64,000 bases of DNA from Trichomonas tenax (Eukaryota; Parabasalia; Trichomonadida; Trichomonadidae), in the NCBI GenBank assembly GCA_023091735.1, contig JALKBU010000030.1, forward strand, positions 61,733-125,732, given 5' to 3'. A program made the translations under genes and the position numbers. Positions 40,078-50,659 of the stretch are shown here, one piece after another. Numbering within the stretch: position 1 is the first letter of the stretch; each line of letters starts with the position of its first letter. Below the pieces are notes generated by a model, which did no database searches, was not told the origin of the DNA, and saw only the letters and a list, made by a program, of their open reading frames with translations.

Positions 40078-40175
40078 AAATCTTGACAAAAATGAACAGT
40101 TTCTAGCACAAACCCTCTAGGATAACAAATTTCTAGATGGCTTGTGCTAGAAACTGTTCATTTTTGACGAGATTT
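40078..40175. repeat. Foldback palindrome, 34-bp arms
   Basis: The left arm 40078-40111 (starting AAATCTTGACAAAAATGAAC) is the reverse complement of 40142-40175 with two mismatches. Pairing resumes inward (CCTCTAG with CTAGATGG), leaving a loop of only about 10-20 bases. It resembles a small foldback element or a microRNA-like precursor. There is no coding potential. Confidence 0.75.
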
Positions 40176-40352
40176 ACGAATCTGATTATTAGATTTGGTA
40201 AATATTATATGCTGTCTAATAACATTTTTATTTTTGCCAAATGACAAATAATGGGATTAGAAAAAATAAAATATGCATTATAAAGCATATTAGATGAACC
40301 TTAATTATGCTAATGTTTTTATTTTGGAAGTTAAAAAAAAATCAGGCCTCCT

Positions 40353-40403
40353 GCGATGATAGTGCCGCGGCCGCGCCGTCAGGCGCAGCGGTGCTATCAT
40401 CGC
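40353..40403. repeat. GC-rich hairpin
   Basis: GCGATGATAG (40353-40362) pairs perfectly with CTATCATCGC (40394-40403). Inside, TGCCGC pairs with GCGGTG (two G-T pairs), and the tip GCGCC-GTCA-GGCGC forms its own perfect stem. The roughly 50 bases are strongly GC-rich in an AT-rich region, which is out of character with the surroundings. It could be a structured RNA, a protein-binding site or a foreign remnant. Confidence 0.7.
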
Positions 40404-40700
40404 CTTCGGCATGTACACTAATAAACTAATCCAGCGGAATATCAAAAATATCATCCCTTCTTCTCTTCCTTTTCTCTCTTATCTTTTTTGTTTATTTAAT
40501 GATTAAAATAAACATAACGCAGAAAGAGGAAACTCCACACTGTCCTGAATTTCTTCTCCAAACCAAGGCTATTGGATCTCGTGTCTGATGAATTTTAAAA
40601 GTTGAATTTATTTATAATCATCCAGAAGGACTTACAAAAAAATATGATATACACACCAACTAGTACGTTCTTTCGTGAGTATATCTAACATTATTTTCTT

Positions 40701-43066
40701 ACAGGCGGCACAATAGCGAACGCGATTCATATCACATGTCAAGAATTACATATACCAAAGCAAAATCAGTTCTCATTTTACTTGTACAATCAACATTCAT
40801 TAAGCAATTATCGAAATTCTTTGTAAAAAATTGTTCAAGCTTCACAACATAGTAACAATCATTATGTTAATACTACTAACATTATTCAAAAGTACACCAA
40901 ACAAAATCCTTCAGATTTGATTTTCTTTCATGTTGCCAATATTGAAGATCCAGAAAATCTTATTTTTTATTTTGCTGATGAAAGAACTAGTGGACAATCC
41001 AAATTTTTCCTTATCGTCTTTTGTTTCTCCAAATTTGGAGAAACAGTTTTTTCGGCATTAAAGTATCAATATTATGACCAACAACTTATGCTACAATGAC
41101 CAGTGGCTGATATGGAATCTGGCTCAATGCATAAATGCATTAGTTACAAAAAGTTGGTTAATTAGCATTTGAGATTCTTTTTGAAAACATGATTATTGAT
41201 ACTCTTATATGTATATCTTTATTATATGAGCAATGCTTATTGTGATATTGATGTGATTAGAATGATAGCACAACATTTACTTATTTTGAATATTGTATTA
41301 TTTCAAAAATTTGTGTTTTTTTATGTTTTGTCATGCATAATGCCTATCACATATAGGATAGATGGGTGTTTTAATTGTTTCATGCCTCTGTTAGTGATAT
41401 TGAACGTGTTCCATGTTGATGTGGTGTCAACAAAATTGACACTCTAAGGAGTCAATAATGTATGATTTTCTTGCTAATACAATGTATATATCTTAAAGAT
41501 TGCATAGGATAATATATTCACAAGATAGTCTCACATCGAATATTGTGTGTCTTGGAAAATACACTTTAGCTCTTTAGTCGATTGTGTGTCTTTCGAAAGA
41601 AAATACTGTTTGGAAGTTTATTGACAATAAAAAATTTGATGTAAATATCAAAGTTTCTGCGCTATTTCAGCTGTGTATGTATGCGTCTGCTTTTTGGCGA
41701 TGTAATCATGAAGCTCCAAAACTACCTCTAAAATGACTTCCAATGTCAGTGGCACTAAAATTGAGATTAATTGAGAGCATGCTGGAAGTTCCAATTCAGT
41801 TTGGGGTTATTTTGGAGGTATAGATTCGAGTATTTTTAAGATAAACACAATACGCTAGGCCAGCTAATCCTGATTTCCTAGAAATTAAAAGAATAGCTAG
41901 AAATACTAGGCAGAATTTCAAATTATCATGTTGAGTTAGAGAATAATGAAAAAACAGAGACGAAAATTTATCAACAATTCATTTTATAACATAATGCATT
42001 ATGAATGATTGATTCCACAACACTTCCAAGAGATTTATTTTGGCTCTTTTCGGAAACATTAATCTGAGTATGTTTCATTTATCTTTATGTAAAACACTCA
42101 TTTTTGACATGTAAATATAATGTGTCAGATGACTCTTCTTGTGGGATGATATAGCCTATCCCGGAAAATAAATTATGAAATTAGATAGACATGTTTTAAA
42201 TACAATAATTAACTTGATTTTAAAGATTTGGCCTACCGAATAGCCTGAACTTCTGTAAAAAATTGTGCAACTTAATTTTGACATGTAATTTGTTAAAAAC
42301 TGCCAGAAAAGTGTCATGTCCCGAAAAGCGTATCCCAGTGTAACAAAATTTGAGTGGTCGGACATCTATACTATTCCGAAATCAATGAACTTAAAATTCT
42401 ATAAGAAAAAATATATCGTTAGACATTGAATTTTGAGAATTTTAAATTTTCCCGCGGTTTTTAACCTTGAAATACAAAAAATCTATTTTTCGAGGTGTTT
42501 TTTTATTAAAACAACAATTTATATAACACCATTAAGACTAGATTCATAGGAGAAATGGATTGTATGCTTCTTTAAGGTAGGTCAAAGAAATAACAATATG
42601 TAATATTGGAATGACTCAAATATTAAGAATGGAGTTGAGTTTCTGGTCAACAGTGATCTGGTATAGAAGTCTGGTCCTTAAAATTTTATTAAATACAAAG
42701 AGAACCCTTTCATCAAATGGAGATTTCCATTAAAATTACTAACGGTTTTGCAAATCAGATGAAGTGAATAGTGTTATTACACCCACAAAAATCGATTTTT
42801 TATCGTCATTTCAAGGTGAAAAACCTAAAGATAATTTGATCTCAAAATTCAAGGCATAACGAATTTGATTTTGAGATGCTTTTATATACCCAGAATCCAG
42901 AAATATAATCTATAGATGCATAGCATTAAAGTTGCTGAAGCACGAGAATATATCTATAATATTGACCTAAAAATGAAGAAAATAAGATAATTATGCCACA
43001 TAAAATTCAATTCCTGACATATAAAACAATGATTTGACACACTAAACACTGAAATTTCAGATTTTT
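40701..43066. other. Intergenic, 2.4 kb, with a possible gene remnant at the start
   Basis: On the plus strand, 40716-41099 reads as a protein-like frame with one TAA at 40824-40826 (ISHVKELHIPKQNQFSFYL before it, NPSDLIFFHVANIEDPENLI after it). It may be a decayed gene fragment of unknown family. The rest is AT-rich. ATTGTGTGTCTT occurs twice (about 41545 and 41580) with similar following bases. No RNA gene or intact coding region is seen. Confidence 0.4.
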
Positions 43067-43504
43067 ATGGATTCGCGATTAACGGACGCAATCCAGAGAG
43101 TCAAGCAGCTGATCATTGATCGACCATCGGACAAAGAGCAGATCAAAGAAAAGCTTCTGAAACTTGAGAAGTTGTTAAAAAATAAACAATCGACAAGTGA
43201 TAAGTCTTTCCATGATGAAACAGTGAGGCATTCACAGACGGAAATAGAAAGAAAAAGAGTAGATAAGCGTCTTAAAGGTTTCGTTTTTAAAGAAAGTCGA
43301 GCTTGGAAACTTATTTGTTCGCATTACGGATCGAACTTGAACCAGGTCGAATTACTGAGTATAGCAGAAGTTATAGGCCAGGAGCTATCAATACGCGTTG
43401 ACAGAGAGGCCAAAAGAAGAAAAGAAGTTTTGATCAAATGGTTCGAAGAGAATATTGAGAAAATCGAACCAATCCTCGAACGAATTGTCCCAGAAGAGAA
43501 ATAA
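43067..43504 (+). CDS. Small charged helical protein, 145 aa
   Basis: I do not recognise it. It is highly charged and helical throughout. The N-terminal half is Lys/Glu-rich (IKEKLLKLEKLLKNKQSTSD). A central segment with more hydrophobic residues (RAWKLICSHYG, ELLSIAEVIGQELSI) could be the folded core, and the C-terminal helix ends in IEPILERIVPEEK. There is no membrane span. Upstream are CTGACATAT and TTTGACACAC (43014-43045) and TTTCAGATT close to the ATG, similar to the starts of other genes here. It is divergent in composition from the AT-rich flanks, so I regard it as a true gene. Confidence 0.75.
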   Translation: MDSRLTDAIQRVKQLIIDRPSDKEQIKEKLLKLEKLLKNKQSTSDKSFHDETVRHSQTEIERKRVDKRLKGFVFKESRAWKLICSHYGSNLNQVELLSIAEVIGQELSIRVDREAKRRKEVLIKWFEENIEKIEPILERIVPEEK

Positions 43505-44156
43505 TCACAATATCCTTTTCCTTCAACAACTCAATAATCATCAAATTAATTTTTTTCTTCTCTTACAAAGCTGAATTTCCTATGTTCCCACACATAGAAA
43601 TTTTACAAACCAAAGATCCATTGATCGAATCATTGATATTTCTGATGGACAATTTCAATATCTTCGATTTTTCCAATTGTAAGTCATCGACCTCATTACA
43701 TTAGGTAACTGTATTCTAGTTGCTATACCATTATTCCTTACATCAAAAATACTTTGATACTTTATTTTATTTACAAGCCATAACATCGAAATATATGCAG
43801 CTGATGATCTAACTCCAATAGTTACTAAATAAAAATCCTACTTTTAAAGTCTTCACCTTTGAAGATAAAATATTTCGATAATCTCTAAGCTAACGTAAAG
43901 CCATATTCAGTCCATAGCATCTTGAGATGGTGAGCTATAATGCAATGCTTGTATTTCTGTTAAAATTGATTGAATTAAGCAAACAAATAAACAAAATTTT
44001 AAGTTAAATTTTGCCAAATAAATTTTTATCGGGACAATAATTGTCAGATTATTGATACTTTTTACTCTTTTTATCGACCTAAGTTAGAAATCGTGAAATT
44101 CGTGGATACTAGGACATTTGAACTCCAAATATCCTAAAATTTTTCATAATTGTATA
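43505..44156. other. Intergenic
   Basis: 650 AT-rich bases without a visible gene or repeat. ATTGTCAG occurs at about 44038 upstream of the FERM-like gene. Confidence 0.45.
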
Positions 44157-45716
44157 ATGAAGAAAGTTTATGTGACGATTAACGAGACAACGCCGCCCTC
44201 AGTGTACAAATTCAAGGTTGCTTCGACGACGAAGGGCTCAAATTTCAGGGAATACGTCGCTCGGGAGATAGTTTCGTTGATTGATGTCGAATTCATTTTC
44301 TCTATCATTGAAAAAGGTAAAGAACCAGAATTATTGGACGAAACTCGACCGTTTTCGCAGATTTCTGAAGCAAAAAGAATACGATTACGCTTAATTATTC
44401 GTCACCAATCACTAAAAATTCGAACTGGATTGAACGAGTTCAAAACATACGATTTCGACTTGAAAGAAACGATCGGATGGAATCTAAATAGAATGAAACT
44501 CGAAAATCCAGAGTTATTCGTGCTCGCTTTCAAGAAGAAAAGCGAAATTTTTCCAAGAGTTTGCTCAAATTCGCTCCAGCTGACTCTTCACAAGTGGAAA
44601 GGTGAGCAACTGACTTTGCACCGCCGTATGCTTTCGAATGAGTTCTCAAATACATCACAAGAGAACATTAGAAGCATTTATCAATATGCACAGCTTCAGA
44701 TTAATGAGAACATAGTTTTCTTCTCGAAGAAGAATTGGGGCATCGCAGCTGGTTATAACTACTTACTCGATGACAAGATTGAAGACGAAATAAGGAAAAC
44801 TTCGTTCACGAAATATTTACCTTCAGCAATTAGCTTTCCGGACTCTATGCTTATATCTGCTAAAGAGACAATCAGTCAAAACAACAAACTTACGCCACAG
44901 CAAGCCGCTGAAAAATATATCGAACATTTTGGCCGTTCAGCTGTTTCCTGTTGTCACTCGGAGCAGGTGAAGTTCTTGCTGATTGATGACAAATGGCATA
45001 TGCAGTCTACGAGAGTTCTTCACGTTTCGTTACAAAAGATATTGATTACGAAAACTATTGATGATGACATCTTGACTTACGAATTGATCACAGACATCGT
45101 TTCTACAGAGATCGAGGGCGAGTATTTGATGATCAAGTACAAGAATGGTGTGTCATGGAAGATTAAGTCAGAAATGACAAATATCCTTTATAACGTTATA
45201 CAAGACGTCATAGAACTCAACAATAAACTTGATCCACAAGCGACACAAGTAATTTCTCGAAGCATTGATGATCTTCCAGGATTAATCCTCGACAAAGATT
45301 CATCGACTATCAGTATCACTTCGCAGTCAACAAGCAAGATCGTATCTGACTCCAGCGATATCGAATACAGCCAATCTTCAGATGATGACGAAATTTTGAT
45401 ACAAAACTATGTTGTTCGTGCTCCAAGGAAGACAAACATGGCAGTTCCAGGAATTTCGCAGATTATCTCTCCACTGCCATCAGAAGATCCATTGGCTCTA
45501 TATTCAGTAGAAAATCAACAATATCGCAACTTAGTCATCATCAAACCTCTTTCTATCCCAGAATTAAGCAATAGTCTCTCAGCAGAAAACGTTCCTGACC
45601 TTTCGAACATCATTGACTCAGTTTCTACACATACCGAGATCAAATCTCAATACATTAAGTGCACTTTCATAGCGATATGCATCACAATCCTTCTGATTCT
45701 TATTAAGAACTCATAA
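44157..45716 (+). CDS. FERM-domain-like (talin-head-like) protein with C-terminal membrane anchor
   Basis: 519 aa from the ATG at 44157 (the frame is open a little further, without ATG). Residues 1-75 and about 80-135 look like two ubiquitin-like subdomains (F0/F1). A helical F2-type part with the FERM-like pattern LTLHRRMLSNEF, IYQYAQLQI and AAGYNYLL follows (about 145-250). Then comes a PH-like F3 part (VKFLLIDDKWH to WKIKSEMTNILYNVIQDVIE, about 265-365). A Ser/Asp-rich linker of roughly 125 residues leads to a C-terminal hydrophobic span (CTFIAICITILLILI) ending in KNS. FERM domains link membranes to actin. A tail anchor on a FERM-like head is unusual, since talins continue into rod domains. 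Subdomain assignments are by pattern and need structural confirmation. Confidence 0.65.
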   Translation: MKKVYVTINETTPPSVYKFKVASTTKGSNFREYVAREIVSLIDVEFIFSIIEKGKEPELLDETRPFSQISEAKRIRLRLIIRHQSLKIRTGLNEFKTYDFDLKETIGWNLNRMKLENPELFVLAFKKKSEIFPRVCSNSLQLTLHKWKGEQLTLHRRMLSNEFSNTSQENIRSIYQYAQLQINENIVFFSKKNWGIAAGYNYLLDDKIEDEIRKTSFTKYLPSAISFPDSMLISAKETISQNNKLTPQQAAEKYIEHFGRSAVSCCHSEQVKFLLIDDKWHMQSTRVLHVSLQKILITKTIDDDILTYELITDIVSTEIEGEYLMIKYKNGVSWKIKSEMTNILYNVIQDVIELNNKLDPQATQVISRSIDDLPGLILDKDSSTISITSQSTSKIVSDSSDIEYSQSSDDDEILIQNYVVRAPRKTNMAVPGISQIISPLPSEDPLALYSVENQQYRNLVIIKPLSIPELSNSLSAENVPDLSNIIDSVSTHTEIKSQYIKCTFIAICITILLILIKNS

Positions 45717-46979
45717 ATTGTTTGTTTTATTCATTATATTATTTTGAAGATAATGCAATATTGAACAATCTCATCCGAGCATCTGATATCATATCATCTA
45801 CCTCATAGGCATTTTAATTCTCAAGGACTCAACTTTCATTGTTGAAAAAATTGTGGATATCTTCAATATTTTGCTATTATTGGTTCTAAATTCCCAGAAC
45901 CGATGGATATACTTGAAAAGCTATGTTTTTGATGTCCTTCATCAAAGAATTTTTGGTGATTGTCGTTAAACCATTTTATGATTTAAAAAGCTATCTTCAA
46001 AAAATAAGAATTGAAGGTTCTTGCTTTTCCAATTATATAGACCTCAAGAAGTACACTACAAAAACAACAAATGACTTATAAAAAAACATATTTCATCTCA
46101 CAGATTTTCGATCTTTGTGATTTTGACTCTTCCACACTGTAAACACATTGCAAAAGTCGATGATAATATATTCATATAGTTTAAATTACCAAAAATAATT
46201 TTTATTCTAATTTTGATTGCATAAATGCCAACAAATATCAAAGAGATGATCCGTTTTCCTCTATATTACGGTAACATTGGGTTAATGTTATGGCAACACC
46301 ACGTTGTTTTGATCACTTTTCGATAAGATATGCGAACCTTTTATCGAATCATTCACTAAAGCCACATCTTCCGTTTTCCATCAGTTTTATTGCGAACCCA
46401 CAATGAATCGATGGTTGTGCTAACATTCACAATTAATCTTTATTCGCTTCATATCTTAATTAACTTAAGTTTTATATCGAAATCAGTTTTCCAAAACCAC
46501 CACATTCTGCCAACATGCCACTTATATATGAATAGTTTTGATAATAAAGGCGTTTTTACTCATAATTTTGATATATTTTGATTCATTATAGAAGTTTAAT
46601 CATTATTTAATATGGGTTCTTACAATGTTCCCTAAAAATAATTGTAACTTAAGTAAAAAGTCTGTTTTATTAACTTCAATAAATATATAACAATTAGTGA
46701 AGAATGCAATTAGAGACTTACGAACAAATTAACAGAATTGAAGTACTAATATTAACTAAAGCTCGACATCTGTAAAGATTGTCATATCTGCCAATGCATC
46801 AAAATTCTACGCAATGTCAGTTTGACATTTGTCAATATGACACTTTACATGCTCATATCACTTTTTTGAAATTATTAGCGTCCTTTTTTTGAAAAGTTAT
46901 AAAAAAGCGACCGAACCTCAAAAGTCCATTCCTAGAGGAATAAACACTATCAGTAAGTTGTTGTAGGTTCCCTGACTAC
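45717..46979. other. Intergenic, 1.26 kb
   Basis: AT-rich, no gene. A cluster of TGACA/TGTCA sequences lies at 46817-46860 (TGTCAGTTTGACATTTGTCA and following bases), of the type seen before genes, but no gene start follows on the plus strand. Confidence 0.45.
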
Positions 46980-47537
46980 TTATGTGTATAATCTCTTATG
47001 TCTTGGCGTCCAAAAAATTGGCAATACATCGGATGAAGGGACGGTCATGCGTCCAGTCGGAATTGTAATCTCGCCATCATTGTTTGCTTGAGCACTCTCC
47101 TGTGCGACTGATTCCGGACCGCGTCTTGCAGCTGGTGGCACGTAATCGTCTCGTAAATACATTAGGTCAAGTAAGCGTGTGCACTCGAGAAGGGCCGACT
47201 TATCGATGACTTCCACGTTGCCGTTGGCCAGGGTAACTCTACCGAAGTTGTTTAACTGCTTCTGGAAGTTGTTTTTAGGGGTATCAGTCAATTTGCGTCT
47301 CTTGTTGTTATACTTTGCCCTAAGCACGTAGAGGTGGTCACCATCCTTGATGCCGAAGAACTGGAAACTGAAAGACGACATAAGTAAAGAGTTTTTGTAC
47401 ATAATGAATCTTTTGTCATCGCCTTTAACTTCATCCTGCAGAACTTGTATGCAGTCGGTCTTGCGGACAGTAAGCTCTCTCACTGGACAGTTTACGTTGT
47501 GCAAATAAATAGTGATGATGTCGGACTGAACAAACAT
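46980..47537 (-). CDS. Ubiquitin-like domain protein, 185 aa
   Basis: The first ATG is at 47537. Residues 5-75 have the ubiquitin-like beta-grasp pattern: alternating strands IITIYLHNV and ELTVRK, a helix around CIQVLQDEV, FIMYKNSLL, and the closing IKDGDHLYVL. There is no C-terminal Gly-Gly, so it is a domain and not a conjugated modifier. A basic patch (NNKRRKL) follows, then a helical segment (KSALLECTRLLDLMYLRDD) and a Pro/Ser-rich tail. It may act as an adaptor. I do not know an orthologue outside trichomonads. The frame stays open upstream without ATG. Confidence 0.7.
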   Translation of the reverse strand: MFVQSDIITIYLHNVNCPVRELTVRKTDCIQVLQDEVKGDDKRFIMYKNSLLMSSFSFQFFGIKDGDHLYVLRAKYNNKRRKLTDTPKNNFQKQLNNFGRVTLANGNVEVIDKSALLECTRLLDLMYLRDDYVPPAARRGPESVAQESAQANNDGEITIPTGRMTVPSSDVLPIFWTPRHKRLYT

Positions 47538-49770
47538 TATATGTTTTGAAAAAAAAAATTTTTGATTTATCAAACCGCAAATTTCTCAAAATGTGATGTC
47601 AAAGTTTTTAGTTATTTGGTTTATATAGTGTGTGCTGAGCTATTTTCGATTAAAAAATTTTTATTAGATTTTAGCATTTTTTTGGAATTTAATTGTTTTT
47701 GGGGATACATAGGTCTAAATATGGATAATAAACTAAAAAAATCGTTATATTTTACGTAATTTATGAAAATGAGAAGTGTATCAACTCTGGGGGCCAGAAC
47801 CAGATCAAACATGTATAGGCAGATATAACTCTTATGTGATGCCATACATAGTTGTGGGGTTAAACATATATAATATCGTTTCATATTTTTCATTAACAAT
47901 TTGCTATCAGCTTATTATTGAGTAAATAGCAATATTTATTATAAATATATCACATGCCAACAACATAATAACATATTACAAATAATACAAGCTCCTAATT
48001 GAATATTTGTTCAGTATCTGAATTTATAAATACATGAAATCATTGCGGAGACGACAATATATATAGATACATGCACATATGACATGTTTTTAATGTGATA
48101 CACCAACTTATACTCATAGCCTCCCAATGAATACACTGAAATTATTGATGAATAGAAATAAAGTATTCAAAAATAAAAACGATGGAAAAATAATCAGCAT
48201 CATATATACTATTTTATTAATGTAAACAGTGTCAAATTAATTGTGAAAAACGTGACTTTTAACCTTATCCACTTTTTAAAATATGGTTTATTATAACATT
48301 TACATAATGGTAATGCTAATTTTGCCAATTTTGGTCGCTAAAAACCAAATTTGAGAGTTAAAATTTCTTGAAAATGTAATTTGTGCGAATTAAAGCTCGA
48401 TACAGCCCGCAGCTGTCGCTGCACACGCAGTAGAGTACGCTCCCGTGGGTAGAGGGAAAGAGAAATCATGCGGTAAAAGTAAATCTGGTCATTGATTAAA
48501 CAAAAATGAATGTTTGTGATTGTCGCACAATTGTAATGCTTGGATCCAGGAGTCTGGTGTCTGGGGTTCGTGAGACCAGAACGATCGCTGATGACAAAGA
48601 TATAGGCATATAGACGTAAATTCCGCGAGTTATGAAGAAATACTACGATATGTTATAGGCTACGGTCTAGGAAATACGGGAATGGCTTTAAAATCTATCA
48701 TTTCGATATATTTTTGAGTACACATTCTCGATTTCCTGAACGTTCACGTAATCAAAATGCCTGCCCCCATTGTATAACTATACTCATGGAGCCCACTCAG
48801 GGGCATTCCTCGTTTCGACATTTACACACTTATATCTCATTGTGGACATTAATAACAAAAAAATATGAGGAAAACAATAAAACAAGGTGCAGCAGCCCCA
48901 AACGTTTATACACTTAAACGACAGATCTTTATTTTATTTTTTTTTCTTCATGTAAAAAAATTATATGAATTCTCTCAAAATATTTTTGATCGGATTAAAA
49001 CGAATTTTGTGAATTTATGTTTATCTATGAAATGCGATTATATGAATATTTTTGACAAAAAACGATTTAGAACTCAATATTGATAAGGTTATATTTTTTG
49101 AAAATTTAACAAAAGAATTTATTCTTTTTCTTTTGGATTTGGATATAACTATATGTATTGAGCTTATATTTAAATAAAAATCGAAAAATGATGTTTTGAA
49201 AATGATGTTACTTTACCATGACAAACATATCGTTTTGCCAGAAAATAACTTTTACAAAATTTTCCAAAAACATCATTTTTATTTTATGTTTAGATACAAA
49301 TCCCTAAACTTAATCAAAATACAATAAAATTGGGCAAAATTATGAGCTTTTATTGTCGAAATTTTGGAAGTGATGTGGAATAAGCCAAAATCCACATCGA
49401 GTATGTGATAGATATAAGATTTTCTATTTCATGGTAACAATTAGAAGTCATATTTCGTCAAATTTCAAATTTTATAGTTTGATATTTGTTTATTTCTCAA
49501 ACCGACTTGGATATACCATGTATGGGGCCCACACATGCATATATTAAACTTTCCAATAAATCTCATTCGATTTTGTGTGAAGTCAAATTTTAACATGCGC
49601 TGCTTTGCATTGCCCTAGGGAACCTATGAATTGATATTTTCTTGACTGAGAGTAGCGAAATTAGTTTATGTTCAACAATATTATTTTGGTATTTATATTC
49701 TTTATTTGGACAAATGCTTCTTTGGGATATAGTCAGCAACTTTCAAAAGAACATCAGACTTGATATTATT
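47538..49770. other. Intergenic, 2.2 kb
   Basis: AT-rich, with scattered chance frames. A small GC-richer patch lies at about 48400-48455 (CAGCCCGCAGCTGTCGCTGC and following). A TCTGGTGTCT...AGACCAGA imperfect hairpin lies at about 48551-48580. Neither matches an RNA gene that I recognise. No coding region is supported. Confidence 0.45.
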
Positions 49771-49775
49771 TATAT

Positions 49776-49800
49776 CATGCTGTCTTTGAGACAGTCGCAG
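49776..49800 (+). repeat. CATG-box repeat, copy 1
   Basis: CATGCTGTCTTTGAGACAGT and following CGCAG. An inverted copy is at 49984-50008 and a second direct copy at 50021-50044. The unit itself contains the short palindrome CTGTCT-TTG-AGACAG. Confidence 0.65.
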
Positions 49801-49858
49801 TCTCCCTTGACATCGCTCTTATAGGAAAAAGGCAAAAGCTTTGCTTGCTTGGAACTAG

Positions 49859-49916
49859 TTCTTTGCACCAGAACACACCTGAAATGCTAACATCAGGTCT
49901 GGTTTGGTGCAAAGAA
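49859..49916. repeat. Hairpin, 24-base arms, 10-base loop
   Basis: TTCTTTGCACCA (49859-49870) and ACCTGA (49877-49882) pair in register with TGGTGCAAAGAA (49905-49916) and TCAGGT (49893-49898). Four of the six intervening positions can also pair. It lies at the centre of the inverted copies at 49776 and 49984, so the structure is nested. Confidence 0.7.
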
Positions 49917-49983
49917 TGCCTACAGACTCGTCCAGGACGAAATTATTGAAAATCCGATTTCATCCTGGAGTAGCAAAAACTAG

Positions 49984-50008
49984 CTGCGACTGTCTCAAAG
50001 ACATCATG
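49984..50008 (-). repeat. CATG-box repeat, inverted copy
   Basis: CTGCGACTGTCTCAAAGACA and following TCATG. It is the inverted counterpart of 49776-49800 with one difference. Confidence 0.65.
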
Positions 50009-50020
50009 GGGACCCATCCT

Positions 50021-50044
50021 CATGCTGTCTTTAAGATAGTCGCA
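50021..50044 (+). repeat. CATG-box repeat, copy 2
   Basis: CATGCTGTCTTTAAGATAGT and following CGCA. It is a direct, slightly diverged copy of 49776-49800, 12 bases after the inverted copy. Confidence 0.6.
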
Positions 50045-50430
50045 ATTATTTTTCATGAAGTCACTTTTAGAGTCACACCCTTTTTATTATATGGCAGATT
50101 CATCTGCCAAATTCGACATGTAAAGTGTCGCTTTTCGTTTGACGGAATATTATATGCAACACAATAAGACCGAAATTGATGGTGTTGCCTACAATATTGC
50201 AATATTATAATCGATTGGCTTGCAATGAAATTGTTCGTCTTCGAACTCAAGTTGAGAGTTCCAAAATATCACATTATTCTAATGATATATTTTTGCAGTA
50301 TTTTATAATTTTAGCAATGAAGTAATTTTCTCTTTTGCATAACTTCTATGGAGACAATGTAGAATAATATATTGTTGATAGGGCATAGAAATTAGATATA
50401 AATCTTCGAATATAATATATCAATTGATTT

Positions 50431-50634
50431 ATGGATAACATAGGAGAGCTGGTATTAAAAGCCAAAGATATTCATAGAGGGCGAGTTCAGCATCTGGAAA
50501 AAGTGTTATTTTGTATGAAAACAGAATTTGGAACTAATTGGATGCTACATCATCCTTATTTAATTAAGAAATTTCATAATATACCTGAAAGAATAGCCGA
50601 TTTTTGTGTAAAATCTATTAAAATATGTTTTTGA
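50431..50634 (+). CDS. Short hypothetical open frame, 67 aa
   Basis: An ATG-initiated frame with a reasonably protein-like, basic translation (LEKVLFCMKTEFGTNWMLHH). It lies 25 bases before the glycine-rich pseudogene and is in a different frame from it (frame 1 against frame 2). It could be a fragment of a decayed gene or an accidental frame. No family is recognised. Confidence 0.3.
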   Translation: MDNIGELVLKAKDIHRGRVQHLEKVLFCMKTEFGTNWMLHHPYLIKKFHNIPERIADFCVKSIKICF

Positions 50635-50659
50635 AATTGTTCATAATAATATTTGATCG

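Larger units (their letters stand above)
39530..40700. other. Intergenic with two strong hairpins
   Basis: AT-rich, no gene. It contains the 98-base near-perfect palindrome at 40078-40175 and the GC-rich hairpin at 40353-40403, both annotated separately. Confidence 0.6.

Noticed and set aside
40674..40703. Intron-like stretch GTGAGT...CTAAC...TTACAG (30 bases)
   Set aside because: Removing it does not join open frames: the sequence after it meets TAG at once in the only useful frame. The 5' end also differs from the known trichomonad GTAYGT.
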